From: UBA1081 sp964443825
GTDB taxonomy: Bacteria > Bacillota > Clostridia > Oscillospirales > Acutalibacteraceae
Reading direction: 5' to 3'
Assembly: GCA_964443825.1 (NCBI GenBank)
Contig: CAYUEV010000056.1
Location: forward strand, 1 to 7,763
Length of the DNA: 7,763 nt
This document shows positions 6,728 to 7,763 of this stretch, in pieces (the stretch's first letter is position 1; the number at the start of each line of letters is the position of its first letter). Below the pieces are notes generated by a model. It was given only the letters and a program-made list of their open reading frames with translations, was not told the origin of the DNA and made no database searches. Made by a program: the position numbers and the translations under genes.

Positions 6728-7408
6728 TCAGACAATTTCAATAAGTTTGATAAGCGCGTCAAATAAAGGCGTTTCTTCGGTTAAATTCTCGTTTTCGTTC
6801 TTGTAGCTTTCGGCGGCGCAGTCGTCGGCGGTATCGCTGATTTGCCTTAAAGCAAGATAAGGAATTTGGCATTTGCGGCACACGGACGCTATAGCCCCCG
6901 TTTCCATGTCGAACTCGTTTATGTTAAAAAGATTTTTGTAAAATTCTTTTTTGTCTTTATCGGCTAAAAAAACGTCGCCCGTACCGCACGACGCGGGTTT
7001 TACGTTCTTTATGGAGAGGGCTTTATCAAGAAGATCGCGGTCGGCTTTAATTACGCTCTCTCCCCGGGGTTTTTCCCCTAAATTGTAGCCTAACGCGGTT
7101 AAGTCGAAATCGCACTCGGTATATGACTTTCCCGCCGCAATATCGCCTTTTTTAAGACCCGACACAGCCCCCGAAAGACCGGGGTTAATAATAACTTCGA
7201 CATTATCGTCCGCTATAAGAAACGCGGCGGCCGAGGCGGAGTTTACTTTTCCTATCCCGCATTTTACGGCTATAACGCTTTTTCCCGAATAATCAAATCG
7301 GACGCTTTCATTCCCGCGCCTCGTTTTTATTTCGCAATTATTTTTTTTAGCGAAGTCAAGGACGGGAGCATACTCGTTGTCGTCGGCTATAATAACGCCT
7401 ATTTTCAA
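6728..7408 (-). CDS. mtnN: 5'-methylthioadenosine/S-adenosylhomocysteine nucleosidase
   Basis: This 226-residue cytoplasmic enzyme splits adenine from methylthioadenosine and S-adenosylhomocysteine, by-products of S-adenosylmethionine use. It aligns by eye along its whole length with the E. coli enzyme: IGVIIADDNE with Glu12 in the catalytic position, GIGKVNSASAA (51-61), INPGLSGAVSGLKKGDI (74-90), a GDVF loop (144-147), DMETGAIA (167-174) with the ribose-binding Glu169, and ISDTADD (190-196) with catalytic Asp192. The start is TTG, whose TTGA overlaps the TGA stop of the upstream gene by 4 nt; GGAGG at 7423-7419 sits 10 nt upstream and supports it. DMETG in place of the usual EMEAT and a somewhat divergent middle section leave room for altered nucleoside preference within the PNP_UDP_1 family. 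It may also serve the SAH made by the nearby methyltransferase, but this is not needed to explain it. Confidence 0.88.
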   Translation of the reverse strand: MKIGVIIADDNEYAPVLDFAKKNNCEIKTRRGNESVRFDYSGKSVIAVKCGIGKVNSASAAAFLIADDNVEVIINPGLSGAVSGLKKGDIAAGKSYTECDFDLTALGYNLGEKPRGESVIKADRDLLDKALSIKNVKPASCGTGDVFLADKDKKEFYKNLFNINEFDMETGAIASVCRKCQIPYLALRQISDTADDCAAESYKNENENLTEETPLFDALIKLIEIV

Positions 7409-7668
7409 GTGTTCGCCGCCTCCGCTTCCAAGGCTTCTTCCAACGCTTTTGCGAACTGGTCCGGGCAGGACGTGTTTTTAAGGCCGCATTTAGTATCCTT
7501 AAGCTTACTGATTATATCGGCAGCTTTCATCCCGTCGCACAACGCGGATATGCCTTTGAGGTTGCCGTTGCAGCCGCCCATAAATTTAATATTGGACACG
7601 ATTCCGTCGTCCAAATCGAACGAAATCAGCATCGAGCATACGCCCTCTGGTCTAAAGTTATATGTCAT
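7405..7668 (-). CDS. TSCPD domain protein, TIGR03905-type four-Cys family
   Basis: This 87-residue protein has the TSCPD signature at residues 66-70 (NTSCPDQFAKAL) and Cys at 11, 33, 44, 61 and 68, the spacing expected of the TIGR03905-like family. The domain resembles the C-terminal metal-binding part of some ribonucleotide reductases, and the stand-alone proteins, frequent in Clostridia, have no established function. The cysteines suggest metal binding, probably zinc, which is an inference. A strong AGGAGG at 7683-7678 lies 9 nt before the ATG. It is the first gene of an operon with a nucleosidase and an MFS transporter and is coupled to the nucleosidase by a TTGA overlap. Confidence 0.88.
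   Translation of the reverse strand: MTYNFRPEGVCSMLISFDLDDGIVSNIKFMGGCNGNLKGISALCDGMKAADIISKLKDTKCGLKNTSCPDQFAKALEEALEAEAANT
7419..7423 (-). promoter_or_regulatory. Ribosome binding site that decides the TTG start of the nucleosidase
   Basis: GGAGG lies 10 nt before the TTG at 7408-7406, within the last codons of the TSCPD gene. The protein from this TTG begins MKIGVIIAD and places the catalytic Glu at residue 12, as in E. coli. The next plausible start would delete the conserved N-terminal strand. Confidence 0.7.
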
Positions 7669-7690
7669 TTTATCATTCCTCCTAAGAGCG

Positions 7691-7719
7691 ATTTTATCAA
7701 AATTTCAACGCCAATGCAA
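7691..7719 (-). promoter_or_regulatory. Possible promoter of the TSCPD-nucleosidase-MFS operon
   Basis: On the minus strand TTGCAT (7719-7714), a 17-nt spacer and TAAAAT (7696-7691) lie just upstream of the first gene. The -10 matches consensus at 5 of 6 positions and the -35 at only 3 of 6. Transcription would begin close to 7684, right at the AGGAGG, leaving a leader of about 16 nt. It is plausible but weakly supported. Confidence 0.3.
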
Positions 7720-7763
7720 TAACTTTTTTAAATTTGTCGCGATATGTTGACATTTTATTTTTT

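Noticed and set aside
1..7763. CRISPR array, tRNA, rRNA, insertion sequence or attachment site
   Set aside because: No regularly spaced direct repeats, cloverleaf sequence, transposase-like frame or flanking duplication was seen by eye.

Overview
All genes in this window lie on the minus strand, so the order of transcription runs from right to left. The window looks like a chromosome segment of a Clostridia-type Firmicute, probably host-associated. The evidence is the strong AGGAGG-type ribosome binding sites, a consensus sigma-A promoter, a four-Cys TSCPD protein typical of Clostridia, a two-subunit aconitase X of the clostridial kind, and a BspA-like leucine-rich-repeat surface protein with Cys-pair modules at its C-terminus. 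This lineage call is an inference from protein families; no rRNA or other taxonomic marker is present.

Layout from right to left. (1) 7668-5538: a compact operon of a small TSCPD-domain protein, an MTA/SAH nucleosidase (TTG start overlapping the upstream stop by 4 nt) and an MFS transporter 17 nt further on. (2) 5460-3620: a type II restriction-modification pair, a cytosine-5 methyltransferase followed by an Eco47II/Sau96I-like endonuclease (probable target GGNCC, inferred from family). The endonuclease frame starts inside the methyltransferase end, but its only plausible ATG is one base out of frame. (3) 3516-1653: a complete transcription unit with a perfect TTGACA-N17-TATAAT promoter, the aconitase X large and small subunits, and a GC-rich hairpin terminator. 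(4) 1459-1: a secreted leucine-rich-repeat protein gene, broken by two apparent single-base deletions and an in-frame TAG, running off the left edge.

The intergenic stretches are all shorter than 300 bp. 1484-1652 is AT-rich with a distant 10-bp inverted repeat. 3456-3619 holds the aconitase X promoter and no convincing terminator for the restriction-modification pair. 5461-5537 has only a weak promoter-like sequence. 7669-7763 holds a possible promoter for the TSCPD operon.

I see no clearly new biological system. The points most worth checking are the broken endonuclease start beside an intact methyltransferase, the single-base lesions in the surface protein gene (real decay, slippage at short A tracts, or assembly error), and the substrate of this aconitase X clade, which has no pathway genes beside it.
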